From an uncultured Roseburia sp. (GTDB lineage Bacteria; Bacillota; Clostridia; Lachnospirales; Lachnospiraceae), in NCBI GenBank assembly GCA_910587865.1, contig CAJUNX010000001.1, forward strand, positions 126,403 to 190,402: DNA of 64,000 nt. Direction: 5' to 3'. The notes below the pieces were generated by a model. The model was not told the origin of the DNA. It was given only the letters and a program-made list of their open reading frames with translations, and searched no databases. Of this stretch, positions 34,955 to 44,212 are shown one piece after another. Within the stretch, counting starts at the first letter, position 1, and every line of letters begins with the position of its first letter. Both the position numbers and the translations under genes were made by a program.

Positions 34955-36764
34955 AAAACTGACGGGGTGCTTCGGAAGAATCCCGATCCGGTACAAACTA
35001 CTTCTGACGTTTCTGTTTCTGCTTCTCGTGATCGCGGTGGGCATTACCTTTTCGCTTCATTTTTATAATCAGCGTTTTATCCGCAATATGATTCTGGAAA
35101 AAAATCAGCAGATGATGCGGGATATGAACGCGGAATTAAACAGCATTTACGACAAAATCGATCAGGTATATATCACGATCAGCAACCAGGATCTGTATCA
35201 GATTTTTTTAAAACCGGATGAGGAAACTGTCACGGATTTTCAGGTGATACAAAAAGAGTTAAAGTACAAAAACACGGTGAGAGACCTCATCAATGCGAAT
35301 AATCTGCAGCGGTATGTGGACGGGACGCTGCTTTTTGCAAATGAATCGCTTTGGACATATGTGGGGACGGGAAGTGTGAACCGGGAGTTTGACATCGCAT
35401 CCGCCGGCTGGTATGAGCAGTTTGGAACAAGCAGTACGGGCCGCCTGATTTACGGGCCGCTCGTGGAGGATTTTAAAGCGGTAAACACCAGAAAAAACGA
35501 GGTGTTTTATTTTATGCGGAGATGGCATATCCCGCAGAGCAGCGGCATATCCGCGGGGGAGAAGCCCTTTATTCTGTTCAGCATCAATATCCAGGTGTTC
35601 GTCGATATTTTCCGGCAGTTTTCGGGGGAGACAAAGACCGTGCTGGCGATGGATGCAGACGGAAACGTACTGTTTTCCGTAAATATGGAGGAGGACGCAG
35701 GACAGGAGATCCTGGCGCTGATTCAGGCGCACAGGACGGAGCTGAACAGACAGGGCGCCTGGTTTGACAGACAGTGGGCGGTTACGGGGATGACGAACCA
35801 GAAATTCGGGTGGGAGATTTATTCCGCGGAATCCACCAGAGATACCTTTCGGGATATGAACCGGCTGATCCGAAATATCTATCTGATTATTCTTTGCGCC
35901 GGCGCGGCGGCGATCCTTCTGGCGCTGTATCTGACCAGGAAAATCATCATGCCACTGGCGGATTTAAACCGGATGATGGATCAGATCGAGGAGAAGGACG
36001 TCTACCTGGATGTGAAAAGCCAGGACGAGCTGGGGCAGATCGGAGAGCGGTTTAACCGGATGAAACGCCGGATGCAGGAGATGACGGAGCGGATGTACCT
36101 GAGTCTCATGCAGGAAAAAGAAGCGCAGATCAGTGCGCTGCAGGCGCAGATCAACCCGCATTTCCTCTACAATACGCTGGATAATATCTATTGTATCGCC
36201 CAGCTGGAAGGCAGCGAAGATATCATCCGCCTGACGGAGAATCTCTCAAACATGATGCGCTACAGCATCAGCATGAAGCATCACCATGTCCCGCTGGTCA
36301 GGGAGCTGGAACATGTAAAAAGCTATGTGGATATTTTAAACGTCCGTTTTGACGACTCCATCACGTTAAAAATCCAGGTGGACGAGAATGCCAGAAACAT
36401 TGAGATCCCGAAGCTGTCCATGCAGCCGCTGGCGGAAAACGCCTGGAATCACGGGATCCTTCCAAAAGCGGGCCATCACGGCGTCATTCGTTTTCAGGTG
36501 TCAGCGGAGGGGGACGACTGTATCGTCCGTGTGGAGGATGACGGGGTCGGCATCACGGAGGAAAAAGCCGCTGAAATAAACCGTGCGCTGGAAAAGGTCT
36601 GTTACGACACCACGGTCTCGGACAGCGGCTCCGGGATTGCGATCCGAAACGTAAACAACCGGATCATGCTTGAGGACGGCGACGGGTACGGCGTGCGCCT
36701 CTATCGCCGGGAGGAGGGCGGCTGCCTGGTGGTGGTGCGGATGAAGGCGCGCCGGAAGATGTGA
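34947..36764 (+). CDS. yesM: YesM-type sensor histidine kinase
   Basis: 605 residues. Membrane segments at about 18-40 and 305-330 enclose an extracellular sensor domain. A HAMP segment (about 330-380; MDQIEEKDVYLDVKSQDELG) precedes the His_kinase region with the phospho-acceptor in QINPHFLYNTLDNI and an ATPase domain with PLAENAWNHGI and GSGIAIRNVNNRI. It is coupled to the regulator gene by overlap. A ligand-binding protein or an extracellular oligosaccharide could be the signal. Of two ATGs, 34947 has the better spacing to AGGGAG. Confidence 0.93.
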   Translation: MIKKLTGCFGRIPIRYKLLLTFLFLLLVIAVGITFSLHFYNQRFIRNMILEKNQQMMRDMNAELNSIYDKIDQVYITISNQDLYQIFLKPDEETVTDFQVIQKELKYKNTVRDLINANNLQRYVDGTLLFANESLWTYVGTGSVNREFDIASAGWYEQFGTSSTGRLIYGPLVEDFKAVNTRKNEVFYFMRRWHIPQSSGISAGEKPFILFSINIQVFVDIFRQFSGETKTVLAMDADGNVLFSVNMEEDAGQEILALIQAHRTELNRQGAWFDRQWAVTGMTNQKFGWEIYSAESTRDTFRDMNRLIRNIYLIILCAGAAAILLALYLTRKIIMPLADLNRMMDQIEEKDVYLDVKSQDELGQIGERFNRMKRRMQEMTERMYLSLMQEKEAQISALQAQINPHFLYNTLDNIYCIAQLEGSEDIIRLTENLSNMMRYSISMKHHHVPLVRELEHVKSYVDILNVRFDDSITLKIQVDENARNIEIPKLSMQPLAENAWNHGILPKAGHHGVIRFQVSAEGDDCIVRVEDDGVGITEEKAAEINRALEKVCYDTTVSDSGSGIAIRNVNNRIMLEDGDGYGVRLYRREEGGCLVVVRMKARRKM

Positions 36765-36845
36765 ATTTCCGAAAAGAAGCGAAGATATAAAAAAAGAAGA
36801 TCGACAGAATGCCGGAACACATGCGGCAGTTTTAGAGGATCAGAG

Positions 36846-36873
36846 AAAAAAGCGGGCCTGTCACCGCTTTTTT
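36846..36873 (+). terminator. Intrinsic terminator after yesNM
   Basis: AAAAAAGCGG (36846-36855), an 8-nt loop, and CCGCTTTTTT (36864-36873). Confidence 0.88.
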
Positions 36874-37026
36874 GATTGCCGTAAGGATCGCAGAATGAAC
36901 CGGATAGTTAAAATCGTACACGAACAATCATAAAATCATCCACTGTTTTTTGTGCAAAACCCCGGTATATTAGAGGAAACAGGACAAAATCATTTGCATT
37001 TTTAACAGGCAGGAGAAGGTGAGGGG

Positions 37027-38208
37027 ATGGAATTTCGGGAAGAACGCATTACGATCACACATACGGCCGACGAGTATGACAGGTATCTGAATGCCGTCGT
37101 GCCTCCGGTGTTTTTAAATTCTCTGCATGTGTACGACCGGTTCGAGGATTACCGGGAGGCGGCGTCGAACCCGTGCCGGGAAGGCAGCTATGTATACGGG
37201 CGCGACGGCAATCCGACGGTACATATGTTAGAGAGAAAGATCGCGGAGTTAGAGCACGGCGCGCGGGCAGTCGCATTCGCATCCGGTATGGGGGCCGCTG
37301 CGGCAGCGATTATGGCCACCTGCCAGTCGGGAAGCCATGTGATCTGTATGCGGGATGTGTATCAGCCCGTAAAACGGTTTTTAAACAATTTCTGTGTGCC
37401 GCGGTTCGGGATGACGGTCACGTATGTGTCCGGCAATGATTTGGATGAGATGGAGACCGCCATAAAAAAGCCGGGATCGTCGCTTGTGATTCTGGAGAGC
37501 CCCGCGACATTTGTCTTCCGGGTGGTGGATCTTACTGAAATCGCGAAGCTGGCCCACCGGTACGGCGTTAAGACCTATGTCGACAACACCTGTCTGACGC
37601 CGCTGTTTCAGAAGCCGCTGGACATGGGGATCGACATTTCCATGCACACCATATCGAAATACATCGGGGGACACAGCGATCTGATCGGAGGGGTGCTCGT
37701 CTCAAAGGACGAGGAGCTGATGTGCAGCATCATCACGACCGTCCGGGAGTGGTACGCAAGCATTCTGGGGCCGATGGAGGCGTGGCTGGCGATCCGGGGA
37801 CTGCGGACGCTGCCGGTCCGCATCATGGAGCACCAGCGGACGGGGATGGCGGTGGCGGAGTGGCTCACGCGGCATCCTAAGGTAAAACGGGTCCACTACA
37901 CGGGGCTTGCCTCACATCCGCAGGCGGATCTGATCCGAAAGCAGCAGAAGGGCCACACCAGCTTAATGAGCGTCGAGCTGGACGCGGATCCGGATGCGGC
38001 GGTGGCGTTTATCAACCGTCTGCGCCTGTTCGAGAAGGGCTGTTCGTGGGGAGGGTATGAGAGCCTTGCGCTTGTCCCGCTGTATGCGGCAAAAGAGGAA
38101 GAGATCGCGTTTCTTAAGGCGGAGCGCGGCCTGATCCGGCTGTACTGCGGCCTGGAGGGAACTGAAAATCTGGTGGATGATCTTGAGAGCGCGTTTCGCG
38201 GCATGTAG
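37027..38208 (+). CDS. Cys/Met-metabolism PLP enzyme (cystathionine gamma-synthase/lyase family)
   Basis: 393 residues. The fold-type I pattern is clear: YGRDGNPTVHMLERKIAELE, AFASGMGAAAAAI, the aspartate block VDNTCLTP, and the PLP lysine in HTISKYIGGHSDLIGGV. The family includes cystathionine gamma-synthase, gamma- and beta-lyases and methionine gamma-lyase; residues seen here do not separate them. It lies 46 bp upstream of a sugar ABC transporter and sulfatase operon with no terminator, an unusual companion that may link sulfur use to sulfated-glycan uptake. A TATATT box at 36966-36971 has only a weak -35, as expected for a YesN-activated promoter. Confidence 0.85.
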   Translation: MEFREERITITHTADEYDRYLNAVVPPVFLNSLHVYDRFEDYREAASNPCREGSYVYGRDGNPTVHMLERKIAELEHGARAVAFASGMGAAAAAIMATCQSGSHVICMRDVYQPVKRFLNNFCVPRFGMTVTYVSGNDLDEMETAIKKPGSSLVILESPATFVFRVVDLTEIAKLAHRYGVKTYVDNTCLTPLFQKPLDMGIDISMHTISKYIGGHSDLIGGVLVSKDEELMCSIITTVREWYASILGPMEAWLAIRGLRTLPVRIMEHQRTGMAVAEWLTRHPKVKRVHYTGLASHPQADLIRKQQKGHTSLMSVELDADPDAAVAFINRLRLFEKGCSWGGYESLALVPLYAAKEEEIAFLKAERGLIRLYCGLEGTENLVDDLESAFRGM

Positions 38209-38254
38209 CATGGACGTAAGACGCGCTGGAGGAAAGGAAGAGAGGAGGGGGAAG

Positions 38255-39163
38255 GTGAAGAAAAAGAAAACTCCGTGGCAGTACGCAAAACCATATCTTT
38301 TTTTACTGCCGATCTATGCTCTGATGGTGATATTTAAATACATTCCGTTCGGGATGGCGGTGGAAAAATCGTTTTTTACCTGGAACGGAACCAATGTGAA
38401 TCAGTTTGCGGGCCTGGCAAATTATGCGCAGGCATTCCGGGATCCCGTGTTTATGGACAGTCTGAAAAACGTCGGCATCATAGCCGTAGCGTATGTGCTG
38501 ATTGTCCTGACGATTCCGATTCTGGCGGCGGAGCTTTTGTATGCCGTGCGCTCCAGGAGAAAGCAGTACGTCATACGGACCGCGTTTACATTTCCGATGG
38601 TGGTTCCCGGCGTGGTGATCATTCTGTTGTGGAAATGGCTTATGGCGGGCGACAACGGCGTGATCAACAATGTGCTGATGTCCATGGGACTTGAGGAGAT
38701 GGCGATGCCGTGGCTCGGGAGCACAAAGACGGCGCTCGGTTCGGTCATCGCGGTGGGATTTCCGTGGCTTGGGAGCGCGACGCTCGGCGGCCTGCAGTTT
38801 CTGCTCTATTACGGGGCGCTGCAGAGCACTTCTTCCGACCTGTTTGAGGCGGCGCAGATCGACGGAGCCAATATCGTGCAGCGTTTTTTCCGCATCGATC
38901 TTCCCATCCTCGCAAGTCAGATGAAGCTTGCCGTCACGCTTGCCATCATCAATGCGGTGCAGGTGTTTGACACGGTGTTTATCCTGACGAAGGGCGGACC
39001 CGGAACGGCGACCATCACGCCCTCGGTCGTGCTTTACGAACAGGGATTTACATACAAAAAAATGGGGTATTCTTCCGCGGTCGGCGTGATTATGTTTGCG
39101 ATCATCATGATCCTGACAGTGATCAACCAGACGATGATGAAGAATACGGAAAAAATGGATTAG
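38255..39163 (+). CDS. Sugar ABC transporter permease (MalF/UgpA type)
   Basis: 302 residues from a GTG start preceded by AGAGGAGGGGGAAG. Six membrane segments; the EAA loop is visible as LFEAAQIDGANIVQRFFRIDLP. It forms the import channel with the next gene product. The longer frame from 38177 overlaps the previous gene and lacks a ribosome-binding site. No ATPase is encoded in the cluster, so a shared MsmX-type ATPase elsewhere is expected. Confidence 0.93.
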   Translation: MKKKKTPWQYAKPYLFLLPIYALMVIFKYIPFGMAVEKSFFTWNGTNVNQFAGLANYAQAFRDPVFMDSLKNVGIIAVAYVLIVLTIPILAAELLYAVRSRRKQYVIRTAFTFPMVVPGVVIILLWKWLMAGDNGVINNVLMSMGLEEMAMPWLGSTKTALGSVIAVGFPWLGSATLGGLQFLLYYGALQSTSSDLFEAAQIDGANIVQRFFRIDLPILASQMKLAVTLAIINAVQVFDTVFILTKGGPGTATITPSVVLYEQGFTYKKMGYSSAVGVIMFAIIMILTVINQTMMKNTEKMD

Positions 39164-39176
39164 GAGGAAGCGGAAT

Positions 39177-39995
39177 ATGAGTAAAGTTGTAAGTGTATTC
39201 AGCCGTGTGCTGCTGGGATTTCTGCTGGTTCTCACCCTGCTTCCGTTTTATCTTCTGGTCATCAATGCGTTTAAGTCGCAGACCGAGATTATTTTAAATC
39301 CGTTCCGGTGGGCATCGTCGTGGCAGTTTCAGAATTTTGCGAAGGCGGCGCCGCAGATTTACCGTCCCATGGCAAATACACTGTTTGTCACGGTTGCGGT
39401 GATCGGAATCACGCTTCTGGTGTCGCTTCTGGCCAGCTATGCGTTTGTCCGGTACGAGCGGTTTTTCGGCAAGGAAATCCTGTATTTCGGAATCGTGGCG
39501 CTTTTGATGATCCCGGGGTTTGTCATGCTGATTCCGCAGTTTGTGCAGATCACGAAGCTGGGATTATATAATACGTTTCTGGGGCTGATTCTGCCGCCGG
39601 CAGCCTATCAGGTGGCCATGGGCACGTTCCTGACAAGGACGTCCATGGAAGCGATTCCCAAAAGCCTGTTTGAGGCCGCGGAGATCGAGGGGGCGAACGA
39701 CATGGATATTCTGACGCGGGTGGCGATCCCGCTGTCAAAGCCGATCATGGCTACCGTGACGATCATGACAGGGCTGAATGCGTGGAATAATTACATCTGG
39801 CCTTTGGTCTCCTCGTCCGGCGAGAAGACGCAGCAGATCGCGGTGGCGCTGACGAAAATCGTCGTGTCGGTTTCGGACGGAAAGGGAGTGGAGTTTGCGG
39901 CTTATATCATTGCGTCCATGCCGCTGATCATCCTGTTTTGTTTCGCGAGCAAGTACTTTGTGGAAGGTCTGACCTCGGGCGCGGTAAAGGGGTAA
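39177..39995 (+). CDS. Sugar ABC transporter permease (MalG/UgpE type)
   Basis: 272 residues, six membrane segments, with the EAA loop LFEAAEIEGANDMDILTRVAIPLSKP. It is the second half of the importer, starting 13 bp after the first permease with a good AGGAGGAAGCGGAAT ribosome-binding site. Confidence 0.94.
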   Translation: MSKVVSVFSRVLLGFLLVLTLLPFYLLVINAFKSQTEIILNPFRWASSWQFQNFAKAAPQIYRPMANTLFVTVAVIGITLLVSLLASYAFVRYERFFGKEILYFGIVALLMIPGFVMLIPQFVQITKLGLYNTFLGLILPPAAYQVAMGTFLTRTSMEAIPKSLFEAAEIEGANDMDILTRVAIPLSKPIMATVTIMTGLNAWNNYIWPLVSSSGEKTQQIAVALTKIVVSVSDGKGVEFAAYIIASMPLIILFCFASKYFVEGLTSGAVKG

Positions 39996-40066
39996 CGGGC
40001 AAATGCTGCCGCACTTTGCGGGTCAGCTTATTGTAACATCATATAAATCAGGAGGAGGAAACAACA

Positions 40067-41578
40067 ATGAAGAAAAAAGGATTGAGTGTGCTGCTGATGT
40101 GTGCGGTGACGTCATCCATGCTTTTTGCGGGATGCGGAGAGCCGGAACAAAAAGAGGAGCCGTCATCCGGCAATAGTGCGCCGGCGACGGAGGAGGCGGA
40201 TGAGGATGCCGGCGGCGGTGAGGAAACCGATGCGACGGGATCGGCCGGAGGGGATTTTTCCGGAATCACACTGGTATTTGCGCAGGATCTGGGAACAGAT
40301 GAAACGGCAAACAATGTGACCAATGAAATTCTGCAGGAGTACATGGACAAAACGGGCGTTACGATCCAGTTTGAAAATCAGGCGACGGAGGCCGATTATG
40401 TCACCTGGCTGACCACGCAGTTTACCGCAAGTCAGGGGCCGGATGTCTACAGCGGCCTGATCTACAACATGACGAATGACTATGAGGCGGGGTATCTGTA
40501 CAATTTTAAAGATCTCTACGAGCAGGAAAGCCCCTACGATCCGGGCAAGCCGTGGAAGGATACGCTTCCGGAATCGATTCTCGAGAGAATGTATATCACG
40601 CCGGATGACGTGCCGGGCTATCCGTCGGCGACAAGTGTCGTCCGTATTTTCTACAACAAGACGCTCTTTGACGCTGCAGGTGCAAAGATACCGGAGACCT
40701 GGGCGGAATTTATGGAGGCGTGTGAAACGTTAAAGGCAGCGGGTACGATTCCCTTCGGATTCCCGAATGCCTCCCAAAACGACCTGTCCTGGCTGTGGTT
40801 CAACAATTCCGTGTGCAGCCAGTTAAACAGCCAGATGGTGGAAGCGCTCGATGCGTCCGGAAACGGATATGTGGAATTAAACGAGATGGCAAAGGGATTT
40901 GACGAGGGCACGCTGGATTTCACCAGTGACCGGATGAAAAAATCCTATGAGATGATGAAGGATTTCTCCCGGTACTGGACATCGGATTACAACGGGCTGG
41001 ATCAGGCATCCGCGATCGATATGTTTATCCGCGGCGAAGTCGCCATGGTACAGGCCATGTCCACGGACTTAACGAAGATCTCCGCAGGCGTGGGCGATAC
41101 CTTTGAATACGGCGTGATGCCGGTTCCGGTGATCACGGAGGAGACGTCGGAATATGCGATGGGACAGTCCGTCATCCTGGGCGGCCAGCCGAATATCATC
41201 TACGGCGTGAACAAGGCGCTGGAATCTGATCCAGAGAAGCTGGCAGCGGCGATTGACTTTGCGCAGTATATGTCCTCGCCGGAGGTTCAGACGAGATATG
41301 CAGATACGATCAACCGTATTCCGCTGGCGACCAGCAACGAGCTGCCGGAGCGCCTGGCAGGATTTATCATCACGGAGGACGCGTTAAGAGTGCCGTATTA
41401 CACCGGAGTCAGCGGGGAATTAAGAGACTTCTTCTGCCGCGGCGGCCAGCTGTACTTAGAGGGAAGCTACGACACCGACGAGTACGCGCAGTATGTTCAG
41501 GAATCCTTCGCGACCGTGTTTGAGACGATCAAGGTCGAAAACGGATGGAGCGCGGACAACAACTACGGTCTGGAGTAG
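40067..41578 (+). CDS. Extracellular sugar-binding lipoprotein of the ABC importer
   Basis: 503 residues. A signal peptide ends in the lipobox LFAGC near residue 22, then an acidic, serine-rich linker (to about 60), then a type 1 solute-binding fold (FSGITLVFAQDLG, TRYADTINRIPLA). It captures an oligosaccharide for the two permeases upstream. It starts after AGGAGGAGGAAACAACA, 71 bp past the second permease. The sulfatase gene follows 25 bp later, so the ligand is probably a sulfated or desulfated glycan fragment; that is inference. Confidence 0.92.
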   Translation: MKKKGLSVLLMCAVTSSMLFAGCGEPEQKEEPSSGNSAPATEEADEDAGGGEETDATGSAGGDFSGITLVFAQDLGTDETANNVTNEILQEYMDKTGVTIQFENQATEADYVTWLTTQFTASQGPDVYSGLIYNMTNDYEAGYLYNFKDLYEQESPYDPGKPWKDTLPESILERMYITPDDVPGYPSATSVVRIFYNKTLFDAAGAKIPETWAEFMEACETLKAAGTIPFGFPNASQNDLSWLWFNNSVCSQLNSQMVEALDASGNGYVELNEMAKGFDEGTLDFTSDRMKKSYEMMKDFSRYWTSDYNGLDQASAIDMFIRGEVAMVQAMSTDLTKISAGVGDTFEYGVMPVPVITEETSEYAMGQSVILGGQPNIIYGVNKALESDPEKLAAAIDFAQYMSSPEVQTRYADTINRIPLATSNELPERLAGFIITEDALRVPYYTGVSGELRDFFCRGGQLYLEGSYDTDEYAQYVQESFATVFETIKVENGWSADNNYGLE

Positions 41579-41603
41579 GGCGCAAAGAGAAAGGACAGAC
41601 GAG

Positions 41604-43067
41604 ATGAACAGGCCCAATCTGATATATATTTTAGCGGATGATATGGGATACGGCGATATTTCCGCGCTGAATGAAAACTGCGGATTTCGCACGCCGAATT
41701 TTGACCGGATGGCGGCGGAGGGCATGTGTTTTACCGATGCCCACGCCACATCGGCGGTGTGCACCCCGTCCAGATACGGGATTTTAACCGGGCGCTACAA
41801 CTGGCGTTCCCGTTTAAAATCCCATGTGATGGGAGGCTATTCGGAACCTCTGATTGAGGAGGGCAGAAGGACGGTCGCGGATCTGTTAAAAGCGCAGGGC
41901 TACCGGACGGTGATGGTCGGGAAATGGCATCTGGGCATGAAGTTCGCAAAGGAGCCGGGATTTCTGGAAGCGCCGGATTTTGAGGCGTGCGACCATGTGG
42001 ATTACAGCGGGAAGATCGAGCGCTCGCCGGTTGCAAACGGGTTTGACTATTTTTACGGGATCAGCGCGTCTCTGGATATGCCGCCCTATATTTATATTGA
42101 GAACGATCATTTCACCGCCCTGCCGGATCATGTGACCGAAGGGAAGGGGAAGGGATACTTCCGCAAAGGCCCCACGGCGCCGGGATTCGTCCACGAGAAT
42201 GTGCTCGACGAACTGACGGATAAGGTGTTAGAGCAGATTGAGGAAAATAAGGACCGGCCGTTTTTCATCTATTTCCCGATGCCGGCTCCGCACACCCCGA
42301 TCCTTCCGGCAAAGGAGTTTCGCGGAGCGTCCGGGACAAACGAGTACGGAGATTTTGTGCTCCACGTCGACGACGTGGTGGGGCGGATCAGCCGAAAGCT
42401 TGAGGAAGAGGGATTAGCAGACAATACAATTGTAGTATATACTTCCGACAACGGATGCTCGCCGATGGCGGATTATCCGGAGCTGTTAGAAAGAGGGCAT
42501 AACCCCAGTTATATCTTCCGCGGCACCAAGGCGGATATCTATGAGGGAGGACACCGGATTCCGCTTATCGTCCGCTGGCCAGAGACAGTGCCCGCGGGCA
42601 GTACCTGCGACCGGATTGTGTGCTTAAGCGACCTGATGGCCACCATGTGCGATATCCTGGGCATCGAGATGGGGGAGAGCGACGGTGTGGACAGCGTCAG
42701 CAACCTGCCGCTGTGGAAAAAACCGGACGGACCAAAAGTGCGGGACGATCTGATCCATCAGAGCATCGACGGTTCCCTGTCCATCCGGAAGGGAAAGTGG
42801 AAGCTTGAGATGTGCCCGGGCTCCGGCGGCTGGTCGGATCCGAAGCCGGGTGAGGAGGAGCCGGGAAGCCCGGCATTCCAGCTGTACGATTTGTCGGCGG
42901 ATATTGAGGAGCGGCACAATGTCATCGAAGCCCACAGGGAAGTGGCGGATGCCTTAAGGAAGCAGTTAAAGGAGCATATTTTCCGCGGGAGAAGCACGCC
43001 GGGCCCAATGCAGCAGAATAACGGGCAGGCCGTGTGGGATACCATCCGGTGGGTGGAAGAAGACTGA
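41604..43067 (+). CDS. Type I sulfatase (Cys-type, formylglycine-dependent)
   Basis: 487 residues. It has the metal-binding start LIYILADDMGYGDIS, the modification motif CTPSR within AVCTPSRYGILTGRY (Cys converted to formylglycine), GKWHLGMKF, and YTSDNGCSP. There is no signal peptide, so it should act in the cytosol on imported sugars. It needs a maturase such as the one ending at position 260. It resembles arylsulfatase-A/N-acetylhexosamine-sulfatase relatives, but the substrate cannot be named from the sequence. The start at 41604 follows AAAGGACAGACGAG; the longer frame overlaps the binding-protein gene. Confidence 0.92.
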   Translation: MNRPNLIYILADDMGYGDISALNENCGFRTPNFDRMAAEGMCFTDAHATSAVCTPSRYGILTGRYNWRSRLKSHVMGGYSEPLIEEGRRTVADLLKAQGYRTVMVGKWHLGMKFAKEPGFLEAPDFEACDHVDYSGKIERSPVANGFDYFYGISASLDMPPYIYIENDHFTALPDHVTEGKGKGYFRKGPTAPGFVHENVLDELTDKVLEQIEENKDRPFFIYFPMPAPHTPILPAKEFRGASGTNEYGDFVLHVDDVVGRISRKLEEEGLADNTIVVYTSDNGCSPMADYPELLERGHNPSYIFRGTKADIYEGGHRIPLIVRWPETVPAGSTCDRIVCLSDLMATMCDILGIEMGESDGVDSVSNLPLWKKPDGPKVRDDLIHQSIDGSLSIRKGKWKLEMCPGSGGWSDPKPGEEEPGSPAFQLYDLSADIEERHNVIEAHREVADALRKQLKEHIFRGRSTPGPMQQNNGQAVWDTIRWVEED

Positions 43068-43135
43068 CAGGAGCATAGAAAGGCCGATCGGAGTCGGGAG
43101 TGCGGGCCCGAAGAAATCCGAAAGCGTCATTATGT

Positions 43136-43186
43136 GATAAAAAGGGACAGCCGCAAAACCGGCAGGGTTTTGCAGCTGTCCTTATC
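43136..43186. terminator. Bidirectional terminator between the sulfatase and tetR genes
   Basis: A 16-bp stem (43145-43160 with 43166-43181, one mismatch) has a 5-nt loop. Flanking GATAA/TTATC extends the symmetry for both convergent genes. Confidence 0.85.
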
Positions 43187-43214
43187 TGCATCAGGGAGAA
43201 ACGTGCGTCCTGTG

Positions 43215-43853
43215 TCAGACCTGCTGCTCCGTGGTCAGACAGGCGCGGAACATAAAGATCATCTCTCTGGCCTGCCGTCTGAGTTCTTCCCTGTCCGGGA
43301 ATGCTTCATCCGGAAGCAGAGACATCTGCCGCAGAACGCTATCAAGAATCCGATTCATCATCTGCAGCGTATCGGGCAGTACGACCGAAGGGGAGAGCTG
43401 TCCGTTCTGGCGGGCGGCCTCAAGCAGTCTCAGCTGTTTCTGGTAAAAATCTGCGGGATACGGCAGGGCGGGGATCGTCTTTGCCGGCAGGTCGCGGCTT
43501 TGCAGATAACTGCCGGTCAGCACGATCAGGGCGATATCCGGGCGGTGCGCCTCCAGCTGGTCAAAGCAATAGAGACAGATTTCGAAAAAATCCTTAAGCG
43601 GATCATCGGAGGAAGGAAGCAGTATGCCGGATACGGAGCAGCTTTGCAGGGCATGCTGCTGCAGCGCCTCCATCACGTCCTCACTGTTTTTAAAATATTT
43701 ATATAGTGTGACGGTCGAGATGTCCAGGGAACGCGCCAGCTGCTGCATCGTAAAGGCATGCAGTCCGTGCTCCAGGACCAGCTGTCTGGCCGCGTGCAGG
43801 ATCTCTGTCCGCCGTTTTTGGCGCATCTGTTCAAAATATGCTGTCTGATCCAT
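43215..43853 (-). CDS. TetR-family regulator
   Basis: 212 residues. The N-terminal DNA-binding domain reads TEILHAARQLVLEHGLHAFT, then MQQLARSLDISTVTLYKYFKN; the remainder is a helical ligand-binding domain. It is divergent from the esterase gene at 44213, and a 25-bp perfect palindrome lies in the shared region, so it probably controls that gene and perhaps itself. A copy of the palindromic repeat element sits between its start codon and the palindrome. Confidence 0.88.
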   Translation of the reverse strand: MDQTAYFEQMRQKRRTEILHAARQLVLEHGLHAFTMQQLARSLDISTVTLYKYFKNSEDVMEALQQHALQSCSVSGILLPSSDDPLKDFFEICLYCFDQLEAHRPDIALIVLTGSYLQSRDLPAKTIPALPYPADFYQKQLRLLEAARQNGQLSPSVVLPDTLQMMNRILDSVLRQMSLLPDEAFPDREELRRQAREMIFMFRACLTTEQQV

Positions 43854-43883
43854 CGTCTATTGCCTTTCCTTAAATAAAATATA

Positions 43884-43979
43884 TGATGTTGGGGTCAAAA
43901 GCATCTGATCCCATGATGCCCTCGGGTTTCTGCGTGTTTCACGCAGGCGTGAAACACATGATCTTTTGACACTGCATCA
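43884..43979. repeat. Palindromic repeat element, copy 2 (short form, 96 bp)
   Basis: It shares with 22594-22788 the ends built on GGGTCAAAAG and CTTTTGAC, the GCATC/GATGC hairpin (43901-43919) and the block TTTCTGCGTGTTTCAC. Here the TGTTTCACG/CGTGAAACA hairpin (43935-43956) is intact with a 4-nt loop. It begins 30 nt upstream of the tetR start codon. Confidence 0.85.
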
Positions 43980-44108
43980 ATAGATTGTATCATTTCCGGG
44001 GAAAAAGCGCAAATGCAGCAGCAGAGATAAAAATTCGGGATATATGGTGAGACAATTCTCTGTGAGGCTGTGTCATCGGGTGAAAAATATCTTGTATTTT
44101 TTATAAAA

Positions 44109-44155
44109 ATGAATTAACATATAGTTAATTCATTTAATGAGTTCTGTACTATAAT
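44109..44155 (+). promoter_or_regulatory. TetR-type operator palindrome and esterase promoter
   Basis: ATGAATTAAC (44109-44118), ATATA, GTTAATTCAT (44124-44133): 10-bp perfect arms. A consensus TATAAT follows at 44150-44155, so the palindrome covers the -35 region of the esterase gene. Confidence 0.75.
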
Positions 44156-44212
44156 TTTTGACAGGGCGGTCTGCCGCCGGGTGTATGGAGGCGGCAACAG
44201 AAAGGAGAGCGT

